DNA of 36,374 bases from an uncultured Porphyromonadaceae bacterium (GCA_947643665.1 CANRWW010000025.1:1-36374); one strand, 5' to 3'; counted from the stretch's first letter, positions 25,368-33,662 are shown. The notes: a model not told the origin generated them from the letters alone. Translations and numbers: made by a program.

Positions 25368-25625
25368 TCATATATTTTTCTTAATAGCGTATTTTTTTGA
25401 CTTCTTCCCGTTCAGACAGGATCTTTCAAGCAAAGCCCGCCTAAGGAGTATCCGCTCCATTTCAGGTGTCATCGGCTTTTCCTCATCGCCTGGCGCATAG
25501 CCGATAAAAGCGTCCAGACGTTCCTCTAATTCATCTTCCGGAATCCGGGCGTAATCCTCACCGTTATCGGGAACAGAGACGTCATATACCCTGGTTTCTT
25601 CGGGCTGTTCATCATCCTTTTTCAT
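25368..25625 (-). CDS. Small hypothetical protein with acidic N-terminus and basic tail
   Basis: The 85-aa product is strongly acidic over its first 50 residues (DDEQPEETRVYDVSVPDNGE), has a short helix (MTPEMERILLRRALLERS) and ends in a basic lysine-rich tail (GKKSKKYAIKKN). I know no family for it. The start is supported by a TATATTTG box (25661-25654 on the minus strand) about 30 bp upstream, and there is no overlapping alternative frame. It is probably soluble and cytoplasmic. Confidence 0.65.
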   Translation of the reverse strand: MKKDDEQPEETRVYDVSVPDNGEDYARIPEDELEERLDAFIGYAPGDEEKPMTPEMERILLRRALLERSCLNGKKSKKYAIKKNI

Positions 25626-25653
25626 AATGTTTACTTATACGAATTACCTCCTG

Positions 25654-25661
25654 CAAATATA
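25654..25661 (-). promoter_or_regulatory. Candidate -7 box of the 85-aa hypothetical gene
   Basis: TATATTTG followed by CAGGAGG on the minus strand fits TAnnTTTG, 28 bp before the ATG at 25625. No -33 TTTG is seen. The AGGAGG that follows could double as a ribosome-binding sequence, though it lies far from the ATG. Confidence 0.4.
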
Positions 25662-25738
25662 CATTTTTTGGGGAAACTTTTGACAGCCTCCGGATGTTAT
25701 CATATAACTATAGTTACCTAATATCTAAAATCAACGAT

Positions 25739-26740
25739 ATGAACTATCTGACAACTGACAAACTTGTAATCGTGGGAGCCGCAGGCATGATCGGCTCAAA
25801 CATGGCACAGACAGCAATAATGATGGGGCTGACCCCAAATATCTGCCTGTATGATCCCTACGGCCCCGCATTGGAGGGAGTCGCCGAAGAACTGCGCCAT
25901 TGTGGTTTCGAGGGGTTGAACCTCACATACACAACCGACGTAAAAGAAGCGCTCACAGACGCCAAATATATAGTGAACTCAGGGGGTGCCGCCCGTAAGG
26001 CCGGCATGACCCGCGAGGATCTTCTCAAAGGGAACGCCGCTATCGCAGAGCAATTCGGCAAAGATGTGCGCGCATACTGTCCCGACGTGCGCCATATCGT
26101 AGTGGTGTTCAATCCGGCAGATATCACCGGCCTTGTGACCCTGCTGTATTCCGGATTGAAGCCGTCGCAAGTGACAACACTCGCGGCACTTGACAGCACC
26201 CGCCTTCGCAGCGAACTGTCAAAATATTTCGGCATCCCTGCCGATGAGATCGTGAACAGCCGCACATACGGTGGCCACGGCGAGCAGATGGCAGTATTCG
26301 CATCCACCACCATGATGAACGGCAAACCGCTTACCGAGATCATCGGCACCGAGAAACTCCCCGACAAAGACTGGGAGGAAATAAAACTCAAAGTGGTACA
26401 AGGAGGCAAGAATATCATTGACCTGCGCGGCCGCTCCTCATTCCAAAGCCCGGCATATCTAAGCATCGAAATGATCGGGGCTGCCATGGGAGGCACACCG
26501 TTCCGCTGGCCTGCCGGCGTATATGTAAACAACGACCGCTACCAGCACATAATGATGGCGATGGAAACCACCATCACCAAAGACGGCGTGAAAGTAATGC
26601 CGGTAAAAGGCACGCCTGCCGAAGAGGAAGCCCTTGACAAGAGCTACCGCCACCTCTGCGCTCTACGCGACGAAGTGATCTCCCTCGGCATCATGCCCCC
26701 CATTGACCAATGGGGCAAACTTAACAGCAATCTTGGATAA
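25739..26740 (+). CDS. mdh: Malate dehydrogenase
   Basis: The product is 333 aa from the ATG at 25739, chosen because MNYLTTDKLVIVGAAGMIGS fits the family start; an upstream ATG at 25694 would add 15 residues of no family character. It oxidises malate to oxaloacetate with NAD, in the cytoplasm. The sequence shows the NAD glycine motif GAAGMIG (13-19), D39 for NADH preference, the substrate loop arginines R86 and R92 (ARKAGMTRED), D152 and R155 (LDSTRLRSE), and the catalytic H180 (TYGGHGEQM). Length is normal. It is a single-gene unit, followed by repeat copy C. Confidence 0.95.
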   Translation: MNYLTTDKLVIVGAAGMIGSNMAQTAIMMGLTPNICLYDPYGPALEGVAEELRHCGFEGLNLTYTTDVKEALTDAKYIVNSGGAARKAGMTREDLLKGNAAIAEQFGKDVRAYCPDVRHIVVVFNPADITGLVTLLYSGLKPSQVTTLAALDSTRLRSELSKYFGIPADEIVNSRTYGGHGEQMAVFASTTMMNGKPLTEIIGTEKLPDKDWEEIKLKVVQGGKNIIDLRGRSSFQSPAYLSIEMIGAAMGGTPFRWPAGVYVNNDRYQHIMMAMETTITKDGVKVMPVKGTPAEEEALDKSYRHLCALRDEVISLGIMPPIDQWGKLNSNLG

Positions 26741-26880
26741 GAAAGAAGTAAAAAATAAGAAATAAGAAGTAAGAGCATCAGAAGCCTAGCAAGAATAGTT
26801 TTGCTTATGGCTCTGATTGCTGAAATAAAACTATCCTTGCTAGACTTCTGATGGTCTTGCTTCTTCCGCTCTTTAAATTC
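26741..26880 (+). repeat. Bipartite intergenic repeat, copy C, with a 39-bp near-perfect hairpin
   Basis: It starts right after the mdh stop and ends just before the stop of the convergent kinase gene. A purine stretch (26741-26775) is followed by arms 26764-26802 and 26827-26865, which match at 35 of 39 positions. The 24-nt loop holds atggctctgatt, a 12-mer also present in copy A. It could act as a terminator for both genes. Confidence 0.78.
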
Positions 26881-26884
26881 ACCA

Positions 26885-28087
26885 TTACCCTGCCAACGGC
26901 AGTGTAATGGTGAATTTCGTACCCTCTCCCGGCTCGCTCCAGCTTACGAAGATCTTACCAAGATGATATTGTTCTATGATGCGCTTGGCCAATGTAAGCC
27001 CCAAGCCCCAACCGCGCTTCTTGGTCGTATATCCGGGATTGAACACTGTTTTATGGTTTTTGCGTGGAATCCCTTTTCCCGTATCGGTCACATTTATTAC
27101 CGCCCTTTTCCCCTCACAGGATGTTTCGATAGTAATTTTACCGGAACCTTCCATAGCGTCCACCGCATTTTTAATAAGGTTCTCCATAACCCACTCAAAC
27201 AGCGGGGCGCTCAGACGCACTGGCAGCTCTTCTTCACAGAGGCGCACAGTAAGCTCTATGCGGGAGGATATGCGGGTTGCCATATAAGATGCGGCGTGCC
27301 CCACCACCGTATTCACATTCTCCACGTCCATCTTAGGGCGTGAACCTATTTTTGAAAAACGGCTTGCTATGGTGCTAAGACGATTCACATCCTTGTTCAT
27401 CTCACGCACAGTCTCTTCATCCACACCCATCGCCTGCAATAATTCCATCCACGCCATGAGGGAACTTATCGGGGTGCCAAGCTGATGGGCCGTCTCTTTG
27501 GAAAGGCCGACCCAGACCTTGTTCTGCTCGGCACGCCGCGTGGAGTTGACGGCATAATACACCACCAAAATAAACGCCAGCATTATCCCCAACTGTATAT
27601 AAGGGTAATAACTCAACCGTTTAAGCAACTTTGAGTCATCATAGTAAAGATGTTGAAGGTTATCAGGCGATATTATGATATGGATCACATTTGCACTTTC
27701 CCGGAGCCTTTCAAGCCTCTGATGCAGAAAAGCCTCATTCACCTCCGACAGAAAATAGGGAGCAAGTGAATCTATCTCTTCAGGCAGATCGAAATTTCGA
27801 TGCAGAAGTATATGCCCTTCATCATCGGTAAGAAGTACAGGGATCGTATGATTCCGTTCTATGATGCTGAAAAGGAAGTCTATGTTTTCAGCGGAAGTGG
27901 CGTCATCCGTCTGTCCGATGTCAGCGATCTGTTTGGTGGCATCAGCCCAGATCTGCATGCGTTCACGTTCCTGCACAGCCAGATCATTGACAAGGCTGTT
28001 TGAGACATATATGAAAAATGCCACAAGAGCCACCGACACGATAAGGAAAGCTACAAGACCGAAACGCCTTATTTCATAAATATTCAT
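26885..28087 (-). CDS. Sensor histidine kinase, orphan
   Basis: The 400-aa membrane kinase has TM1 (about 8-30), a periplasmic sensor region of about 130 residues (31-163), and TM2 (about 164-182). A dimerisation domain with the H-box ETAHQLGTPISSL (phospho-acceptor H201) follows, then an ATPase domain with N-box NLIKNAVD (N307), G1 DTGKGI (335-340) and G2 GWGLGL (359-364). It would sense an envelope signal and phosphorylate a response regulator. No regulator gene lies beside it in this window. It follows the HAD phosphatase gene by 18 bp on the same strand and is probably co-transcribed. The HQLGTPIS form of the H-box occurs in a Bacteroidetes kinase subgroup. Confidence 0.93.
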   Translation of the reverse strand: MNIYEIRRFGLVAFLIVSVALVAFFIYVSNSLVNDLAVQERERMQIWADATKQIADIGQTDDATSAENIDFLFSIIERNHTIPVLLTDDEGHILLHRNFDLPEEIDSLAPYFLSEVNEAFLHQRLERLRESANVIHIIISPDNLQHLYYDDSKLLKRLSYYPYIQLGIMLAFILVVYYAVNSTRRAEQNKVWVGLSKETAHQLGTPISSLMAWMELLQAMGVDEETVREMNKDVNRLSTIASRFSKIGSRPKMDVENVNTVVGHAASYMATRISSRIELTVRLCEEELPVRLSAPLFEWVMENLIKNAVDAMEGSGKITIETSCEGKRAVINVTDTGKGIPRKNHKTVFNPGYTTKKRGWGLGLTLAKRIIEQYHLGKIFVSWSEPGEGTKFTITLPLAG

Positions 28088-28105
28088 AATCCCGATTTCT
28101 GATTT

Positions 28106-28981
28106 TCAATCTCTTTCGCGATCCTCTATCCATCGGGCCACGGCATCGTCTGTGTTCGGCCCTATGACCACATCCGCCTTGGCTTTCACCTCCGGAAGCG
28201 CATTCTCCACCGCCACGGCAACATCGGCTACTGCCATCATCGGCAAATCATTAAGGTTGTCGCCGAACACCACAATCTCGTCTGCTCCTACTTTTTGCGC
28301 CAACGACCTCACTGCCGAAGCCTTTGATACACCGGGGGCATAAATATCTATCAGACCGGTTTCAGGAATAAAAACATCAGGATACCATGCCGCAGCGCAG
28401 GAAGTTGCGCTATCCAGTTCCTCAACCATGCCCTCTACCATCTTAACCGGCCCTATGGCAAAAAACAATGCCACTTTATCCCAACGCGCCGGTCGCTGGT
28501 CAAGATGGAAACGCTTAAGCGCCAGATGTCTCCTATCCTGGTAAAAACCGTTTTCACGGGAAGTCATAGCCGCCGGATGATAAACGTTCAGAAAACTGTT
28601 TCCACTGAGGCAATACACAAAAGGATGCAAAGCATGGGATGCAAACACATCACGGATTTTCAATGCATCCGCCTCAGGAATGGTTATACAGCTTTCAAAA
28701 GAGCATGTCTGCCGGTTCCACTCACCGGCGCCGGTCATGACTATAGCCGGAATCGGATGCATCACTCCCGACTCATCCATATATACCGACTGATTCACAT
28801 TCCCAAACAACGGCTGTACAGTGGCGGGGGTGCGTGCCGTAGCAGAAGTAAACATCACCCCACGGTCTACCAGACCATTCAGTATCTTTACAGACCGTTC
28901 ACTTATACGGCTGTTGTTATCAAGCAAAGTACCGTCAAGATCAGTCACATAAAGTGTCCGCTTCTCTCTACATATGTTCAT
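28106..28981 (-). CDS. HAD-superfamily (Cof-type) phosphatase
   Basis: The 291-aa cytoplasmic protein has HAD motif I with D14 and D16 (VTDLDGTLLDN), motif II in TSATARTP, motif III Lys in GVSKASAV, and motif IV FGDNLNDLPMM. A large cap between about 85 and 200 makes it a type IIB (Cof-like) member. These enzymes dephosphorylate sugar phosphates, flavin or cofactor phosphates; the substrate cannot be read from sequence. It precedes the orphan histidine kinase by 18 bp. Confidence 0.9.
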   Translation of the reverse strand: MNICREKRTLYVTDLDGTLLDNNSRISERSVKILNGLVDRGVMFTSATARTPATVQPLFGNVNQSVYMDESGVMHPIPAIVMTGAGEWNRQTCSFESCITIPEADALKIRDVFASHALHPFVYCLSGNSFLNVYHPAAMTSRENGFYQDRRHLALKRFHLDQRPARWDKVALFFAIGPVKMVEGMVEELDSATSCAAAWYPDVFIPETGLIDIYAPGVSKASAVRSLAQKVGADEIVVFGDNLNDLPMMAVADVAVAVENALPEVKAKADVVIGPNTDDAVARWIEDRERD

Positions 28982-29113
28982 ATCCTTATGTTTTTCTCCA
29001 TTTTAAACTCTATTTTTGACGGCAATGCAAGCAGGCAAGATGGTTAAGACCGGAATATCAAATTTCCAATCGCCACACATCATAATCGTTTTCAATACTT
29101 ACTTATATGCTTA

Positions 29114-29144
29114 CAAATTTACTCAAATTTATTCAAACATCAAA
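29114..29144 (-). promoter_or_regulatory. Candidate promoter of the HAD-kinase operon
   Basis: On the minus strand TTTG (29144-29141), a 19-nt spacer and TAAATTTG (29121-29114) match the consensus. It implies a leader of about 125 nt. The area is very A/T-rich and a second TAAATTTG lies 10 bp away, so chance is a real possibility. Confidence 0.35.
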
Positions 29145-29275
29145 ACAAGCCTCTTATTACTGAAAAATGATCGTAAAGATGGCAATCCTATCCCAAACGG
29201 GCTCCGGATACCTTAAATTAACTAAATATTTAAAAATAGGATGAACTAAAGAGGGACAGATAGGATTTTTATTAG

Positions 29276-29307
29276 TAGCTTTGTCGGCTAAAGCCGGATC
29301 GTCCGGC
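29276..29307 (+). promoter_or_regulatory. Candidate -7 box and competing leader hairpins of the DEAD-box helicase gene
   Basis: TAGCTTTG (29276-29283) fits the -7 box, 46 bp before the ATG. Just downstream cggct-aa-agccg (29285-29296) and gccgga-tcg-tccggc (29293-29307) share the bases 29293-29296, so they cannot form together. They could be a small leader switch or simply part of the initially transcribed region. Confidence 0.4.
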
Positions 29308-29329
29308 ACAAAATACTTTATATTATTTT

Positions 29330-31102
29330 ATGACATTTGAAGAATTAGGGGTCAACGAACCTCTCAGGCGGGCAATCGCCGAACTAGGATTTGAAAACCC
29401 CATGCCGGTACAGGAAAAGGTTATACCTCACCTGCTTAACCAGGAAGGAGATGTGGTGGCACTGGCACAGACAGGCACCGGAAAAACCGCAGCTTTCGGT
29501 CTTCCGGTAATTCAGCGTATTAATGCAAATATGGCTGAACCACAGGCTCTCATCCTATCACCGACACGCGAACTTTGTCTACAGATCGCATCAGATCTGG
29601 CAGACTTTTCGAAATATATCCAAGGTCTGGCCGTACTTCCAGTATATGGCGGCTCCAGCATAGAAAGCCAGATACGTTCCCTGAAAAAGGGGGTACAAAT
29701 CATTGTGGCGACACCCGGTCGTCTTCTGGATCTTATCAACAGAGGGGTGGTAAAACTCGGACGGGTGCATACCGTGATCCTTGACGAAGCCGACGAAATG
29801 CTGAACATGGGTTTCCTTGACTCCATAAACGACATTCTCAGCAATGTGCCGGACGATCGCAAGATGCTCCTTTTCTCGGCAACAATGCCACCTGAGATTG
29901 CGAAAATCGCCAAAAACTACATGCATGACCCTGTGGAGTTCGTGATCGGCACACGCAACGAGGGCGCCGCAAACGTGCGGCACATATACTACATGGTCAA
30001 TGCCCGCGACAAATACCTGACGCTCAAACGCATAGCCGACAACAGCCCGAACATCTACGCTATCATCTTCTGCCGCACACGACGCGACACCCAGGAGGTG
30101 GCAGACAACCTGATCCACGACGGCTACAACGCCGACGCGCTCCACGGCGACCTCTCCCAGCAGCAACGCGACATTGTCATGAAAAAGTTCCGCGACCGCG
30201 TGATCACACTTCTTGTGGCTACAGATGTGGCTGCCCGAGGACTTGACGTGAATGACCTTACCCATGTCATAAACTATGGGATGCCCGATGATACCGCCGT
30301 ATACACCCACCGCTCAGGGCGCACCGGACGTGCCGGAAAAACCGGAGTGTCAATAGCTATAATACATTCGCGCGAAAAAGGCAAACTCCGCGAAATAGAA
30401 CGTATAATCGGAAAGACTTTCGAGCGTAAAGAGGTGCCGACACCTGAACACATAATCGAAAAACAGCTTTTCTCGCTTGCAGACCGCATAGAGCGTGTTG
30501 AGGTCAACGATACGGAGATGGCCAAATATCTCCCTGCCGTAATGAAGAAACTTGGCTGGCTCACAGAGGAGGATCTGATAAAACGGGTGCTGTCTCTTGA
30601 ATTCAACCGCCTGCTTGATTATTACAAAGACGCCCCGAAAATTGACCTGATTGAAGAAAAGCCGAAAAAAGACAAGGAAAAGAAATCCAGACGCGGTGCC
30701 GAGGATGACAACCACGACAAAGACAGACGCACCGCGGCAAGGGGTATGGAACGCGTATATATCAGCGCCGGAAAGCGCGACGGATTTTTTGCCGGCAACC
30801 TTATTGAGATGCTGAACACATTTGTCGGAGGGCACCGAGTGGATGTAGGCCGCATTGACCTCATGCCGTCATACTCGCTGTTTGATGTCAAGAAGTCTGA
30901 CGCAAAACGCGTGGTAGCTTCCCTGAAAGGCGCGGAATTCATGGGGAAACGCATCTATTCCGAAATCGCAAAAGCCGACAAGGACTACGCAAAGGCATCG
31001 AACCGCCGCAGCAAACAGGCACAACACGCCGACGAGCCAGTAGACGCATACGATGCATTTGAAAAATTCAAGCGGAACAGCCGTAAGAAAGGGCGCCGCT
31101 GA
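29330..31102 (+). CDS. DEAD-box ATP-dependent RNA helicase with DbpA-type RNA-binding domain
   Basis: The 590-aa cytoplasmic enzyme unwinds structured RNA, probably in ribosome assembly, cold adaptation or RNA decay. Motifs in order are the Q motif (MPVQEKVIP), motif I AQTGTGKT (46-53), Ia PTREL, TPGR (128-131), II DEAD (152-155), III SAT near 184, IV FCRTRRDTQE, V ATDVAARGLDV and VI HRSGRTGRAGKTG. A linker and a highly charged stretch (KPKKDKEKKSRRGAEDDNHD) precede the DbpA-like RNA-binding domain (about 473-547, VYISAGKRDGFFAGN ... MPSYSLFDVKKSDA), and a basic tail ends GRR. It resembles the DeaD/CshA group. It heads a plus-strand run, 21 bp before the next gene. Confidence 0.95.
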   Translation: MTFEELGVNEPLRRAIAELGFENPMPVQEKVIPHLLNQEGDVVALAQTGTGKTAAFGLPVIQRINANMAEPQALILSPTRELCLQIASDLADFSKYIQGLAVLPVYGGSSIESQIRSLKKGVQIIVATPGRLLDLINRGVVKLGRVHTVILDEADEMLNMGFLDSINDILSNVPDDRKMLLFSATMPPEIAKIAKNYMHDPVEFVIGTRNEGAANVRHIYYMVNARDKYLTLKRIADNSPNIYAIIFCRTRRDTQEVADNLIHDGYNADALHGDLSQQQRDIVMKKFRDRVITLLVATDVAARGLDVNDLTHVINYGMPDDTAVYTHRSGRTGRAGKTGVSIAIIHSREKGKLREIERIIGKTFERKEVPTPEHIIEKQLFSLADRIERVEVNDTEMAKYLPAVMKKLGWLTEEDLIKRVLSLEFNRLLDYYKDAPKIDLIEEKPKKDKEKKSRRGAEDDNHDKDRRTAARGMERVYISAGKRDGFFAGNLIEMLNTFVGGHRVDVGRIDLMPSYSLFDVKKSDAKRVVASLKGAEFMGKRIYSEIAKADKDYAKASNRRSKQAQHADEPVDAYDAFEKFKRNSRKKGRR

Positions 31103-31123
31103 TAATTGCCATAAACTAAGAGA

Positions 31124-31849
31124 TTGAACGTGTTTAGAAAACTATTTTTAGCCATAGGTTTAGCTTCGGCAATCAACGCTTCGGCACAGGCACAGCTGGA
31201 AGTCCCGGATTTCACAGCTGGAAGCCTGGCCGCGGACACTGCCGAAGCTGAAAATGCCGACACATACACCCGGTATACCGGAAACCCTGCCATAGATGCG
31301 TTTATAAACGCGCCACAGGTGGTGTTTCCGACAATTGACCATATGACACGGATGGATATGGCAGACTATTTCAACTCAGGATCGCCAAAGCCCTCGAAAA
31401 ACAGCCTGAACGGAGAATGCCGTATCAATTCCGCCTCAGACAGCCAGGTGACATTGTCCACATCTGACGTTTCTTCGGTAGAGCTGTCGCTCCTGCCGAT
31501 GAAATCAGACACGATAATCATGGTGATAACCACGCTCAATACCCCTGTGCCGGACAGCAGCGTCAAATTCTATACATACCCGCAATGGAAACCTGTATCC
31601 AAAGGGCTGTTTATGGTTCCCGGCCTTGATGAATGGACTGACAAAGATGCAAAAATCAAACGGGAGGATCTCGAAAACGCCGTTCCTTTCATACTTGCCA
31701 AGCTAAGTTATACTCCTGAAAGCAGGCAGCTGGTACTTGAGAATAACCTCGGTGACTATCTCCCCCAGGAAGCGAACAAACTCATTGACGGCGCACTCAA
31801 ACAACGCCTTGTCTACCACTGGAACGGCTCACGCATGGTGAAAAATTAG
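31124..31849 (+). CDS. DUF3256 family secreted protein
   Basis: The 241-aa product has a signal peptide (about 1-22, FRKLFLAIGLASAINASAQA). It shows the DUF3256 pattern: a conserved VVFPTIDHMTRMDMADYFNSG, then DSQVTLSTSDVSSVELSLLP, a strand pair DTIIMVITTLNTPVPDSSVKFY and QWKPVS. The family is limited to Bacteroidetes and has no known function. No ATG exists between the upstream stop and the signal peptide. Translation must start at TTG (31124) or GTG (31130). It follows the helicase by 21 bp, so the two are probably co-transcribed, and repeat copy D follows directly. Confidence 0.85.
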   Translation: MNVFRKLFLAIGLASAINASAQAQLEVPDFTAGSLAADTAEAENADTYTRYTGNPAIDAFINAPQVVFPTIDHMTRMDMADYFNSGSPKPSKNSLNGECRINSASDSQVTLSTSDVSSVELSLLPMKSDTIIMVITTLNTPVPDSSVKFYTYPQWKPVSKGLFMVPGLDEWTDKDAKIKREDLENAVPFILAKLSYTPESRQLVLENNLGDYLPQEANKLIDGALKQRLVYHWNGSRMVKN

Positions 31850-31980
31850 AATTTCAGAAACTAGGAATTAAAAAATCAGAACTTCCCCGATCCCTCCGAT
31901 ATCTCTGATCCCTCTGATTCATCTGATATCCCTCTCATCCCCTCCTCCCCGGGCCATCGCCGAACCCCAAACTCCCAAAA
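31850..31980 (+). repeat. Bipartite intergenic repeat, copy D
   Basis: It starts at the DUF3256 stop with an A/G-rich stretch (31850-31880). It continues with 9-bp-period units at 31885, 31894, 31903, 31912 and 31921 (ccccgat, ctccgat, ctctgat, ctctgat, atctgat) and a C/T-rich tail up to xseA. It shares gatatctctgat with copy B. The xseA start codon follows within a few bases. Confidence 0.7.
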
Positions 31981-31983
31981 GAC

Positions 31984-33285
31984 TTGTCAACCTTATCACT
32001 TCTGGAACTTACGCGCCTTGTGTCGTCGCTGGTACAGCAGCCACAGACACAAAATGTATGGGTCACCGCAGAACTGTCCGACGTGGCAGTACGCGGCGGC
32101 CATTGCTATATGGAGCTGCTGCAGAAGGATGACCGCGGACTGCAAGTGGCAAAAGCACGCGGAGTGATATGGGCAAACGCCTATCCACGCATTGACGCGC
32201 AATTTTTCTCGGCTACAGGCCAGCGCTTTGCAAGCGGACTTAAGGTAATGCTATGCGTATCGGTATCATTCCACCCTGTCTACGGATTTTCACTGGTGGT
32301 AAATGCCGTAAACCCGGAATATACCATGGGCGACCTCCTCAGGAGAAGGCGTGAGATACTTGAACGCCTCAGATCGGAAGGGATACTCAATCTCAACCGC
32401 GAGCTTACATGGCGATGTGCAGTGCCTCAACGCATTGCCATAATATCAGCCCCCGGTGCGGCAGGATACGGCGACTTCATGAACCAGATACACACCAATC
32501 CTTCGCATCTGCGGTTCGTAACACGGTTGTATCCGGCCATCATGCAGGGGACGTCGGCACCGCAGTCAATCATACGCGCCCTTGAACAGGTGGCAGCGGA
32601 CTGCCATATGTGGGATTGTGTGGCTATCATACGAGGTGGAGGCGCCACATCTGACCTGCAGGCATTTGAAGACTATGCCCTGGCTGCAAATGTGGCGCAG
32701 TTCCCGTTGCCGGTGGTGATAGGCATAGGCCATGAACGCGACATCACTGTGCTTGATTACGTAGCGAACACCCGCCTGAAAACCCCCACGGCAGTAGCCG
32801 AGTGGCTCATAGCCCAGGGTGAAAATGCCTTGGCATGGCTGATGAACACCGGCAACCGCATACTGCAGATAGCGTCGCAACGCATTGCCGGCAACAAAGA
32901 GCAGCTTGCACATGCCGAGGGGCTCCTTCCTGTACTTGCAAAAGGTGCCGTGGAAAGGGGACTGGCAAAAATGCGCGATGCTGCCGCCACCCTGCAGACC
33001 ATAGGAGCACGCAGGCTGCAACCACAGATCACACGCCTGCAAATGATGAACGAAAATATCTCCATGGCAGCTGCAAGCCGTATAGAGCGTGAACGCAAAC
33101 GGATTGATGCCACCGCCACACTTCTGGCTGCGCTCTCCCCCGCCGCCACATTAGCCCGGGGATACTCGATAACCCGTTTCGGGGGAAAGGCAGTGACAGA
33201 TCCTGCATCGCTCCCTCCTGACGCCATACTTACCACTATCCTCTCTAAAGGTACGGTGGAAAGCGTAGTGAAAGAGAAAAAGTAA
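31984..33285 (+). CDS. xseA: Exodeoxyribonuclease VII large subunit
   Basis: The 433-aa catalytic subunit degrades single-stranded DNA in both directions, in repair and removal of ssDNA, in complex with XseB. It has an OB-fold nucleic-acid-binding domain (about 1-105, NVWVTAELSDVAVRGGHCYMEL), the catalytic domain with IIRGGGATSDLQAFED (near 217-232), GIGHERDITVLDYVANTR and LKTPTAVAEWL, then a long coiled coil and a short C-terminal beta segment (ARGYSITRFGGKAV). Start is TTG at 31984: there is no upstream ATG in frame and LSLLELTRLV is the expected N-terminal motif. It comes directly after repeat copy D. Confidence 0.95.
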   Translation: MSTLSLLELTRLVSSLVQQPQTQNVWVTAELSDVAVRGGHCYMELLQKDDRGLQVAKARGVIWANAYPRIDAQFFSATGQRFASGLKVMLCVSVSFHPVYGFSLVVNAVNPEYTMGDLLRRRREILERLRSEGILNLNRELTWRCAVPQRIAIISAPGAAGYGDFMNQIHTNPSHLRFVTRLYPAIMQGTSAPQSIIRALEQVAADCHMWDCVAIIRGGGATSDLQAFEDYALAANVAQFPLPVVIGIGHERDITVLDYVANTRLKTPTAVAEWLIAQGENALAWLMNTGNRILQIASQRIAGNKEQLAHAEGLLPVLAKGAVERGLAKMRDAAATLQTIGARRLQPQITRLQMMNENISMAAASRIERERKRIDATATLLAALSPAATLARGYSITRFGGKAVTDPASLPPDAILTTILSKGTVESVVKEKK

Positions 33286-33340
33286 ACCGGCGCCTACATG
33301 GCATACCCCTTTTGAACTGAAAACCATTAAACAATACACA

Positions 33341-33538
33341 ATGTCTGAAGTCAAAGATCTCACATACAACCAGGCTGTCGCCGAACTTGAACAGATACTG
33401 CGCCTCATGCAGAGCGACGAATGTGACATTGACCGCCTTGCGGCACTCACACGCCGTGCCACAGAACTGATAGCAGAATGCAGGAGCCGGCTTACAGCCA
33501 CGGAAGAGGAACTGCGCGCCATTCTGGAGCAAAACTGA
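33341..33538 (+). CDS. xseB: Exodeoxyribonuclease VII small subunit
   Basis: The 65-aa helical protein binds the XseA coiled coil and is needed for activity. It shows the family pattern LTYNQAVAELEQILRLMQS, then DECDIDRLAALTRRATELIAECRSRL, and is the usual length. It lies 55 bp after xseA. The ATG at 33341 is clear. Confidence 0.94.
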   Translation: MSEVKDLTYNQAVAELEQILRLMQSDECDIDRLAALTRRATELIAECRSRLTATEEELRAILEQN

Positions 33539-33632
33539 CGGCTGCATGTCAAAACCGGGCACATCCGGCACATCCAAATTCAAGAAATTATCCAAAAAGG
33601 CGCCACAGGTTCTACAGTTACAAAAAAATTGC

Positions 33633-33640
33633 TAATTTTG
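33633..33640 (+). promoter_or_regulatory. Candidate -7 box before the 126-aa hypothetical gene
   Basis: TAATTTTG followed by TCGG matches TAnnTTTG, 22 bp before the ATG at 33663. The -33 position shows only TTCT. A gap of 124 bp after xseB supports a separate start. Confidence 0.45.
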
Positions 33641-33662
33641 TCGGAATCAAAATCGCGCAGAC

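Larger units (their letters stand above)
28982..29329. other. 348-bp divergent intergenic region, promoters only
   Basis: A/T-rich spacer between the HAD gene and the DEAD-box gene. I see the two opposing promoter candidates and leader hairpins described separately, and no credible gene or repeat element. Confidence 0.6.

Noticed and set aside
29591-30310. 239-aa open frame on the minus strand inside the helicase gene
   Set aside because: It lies entirely antisense to well-conserved helicase motifs and shows no family feature; it is a codon-bias shadow.
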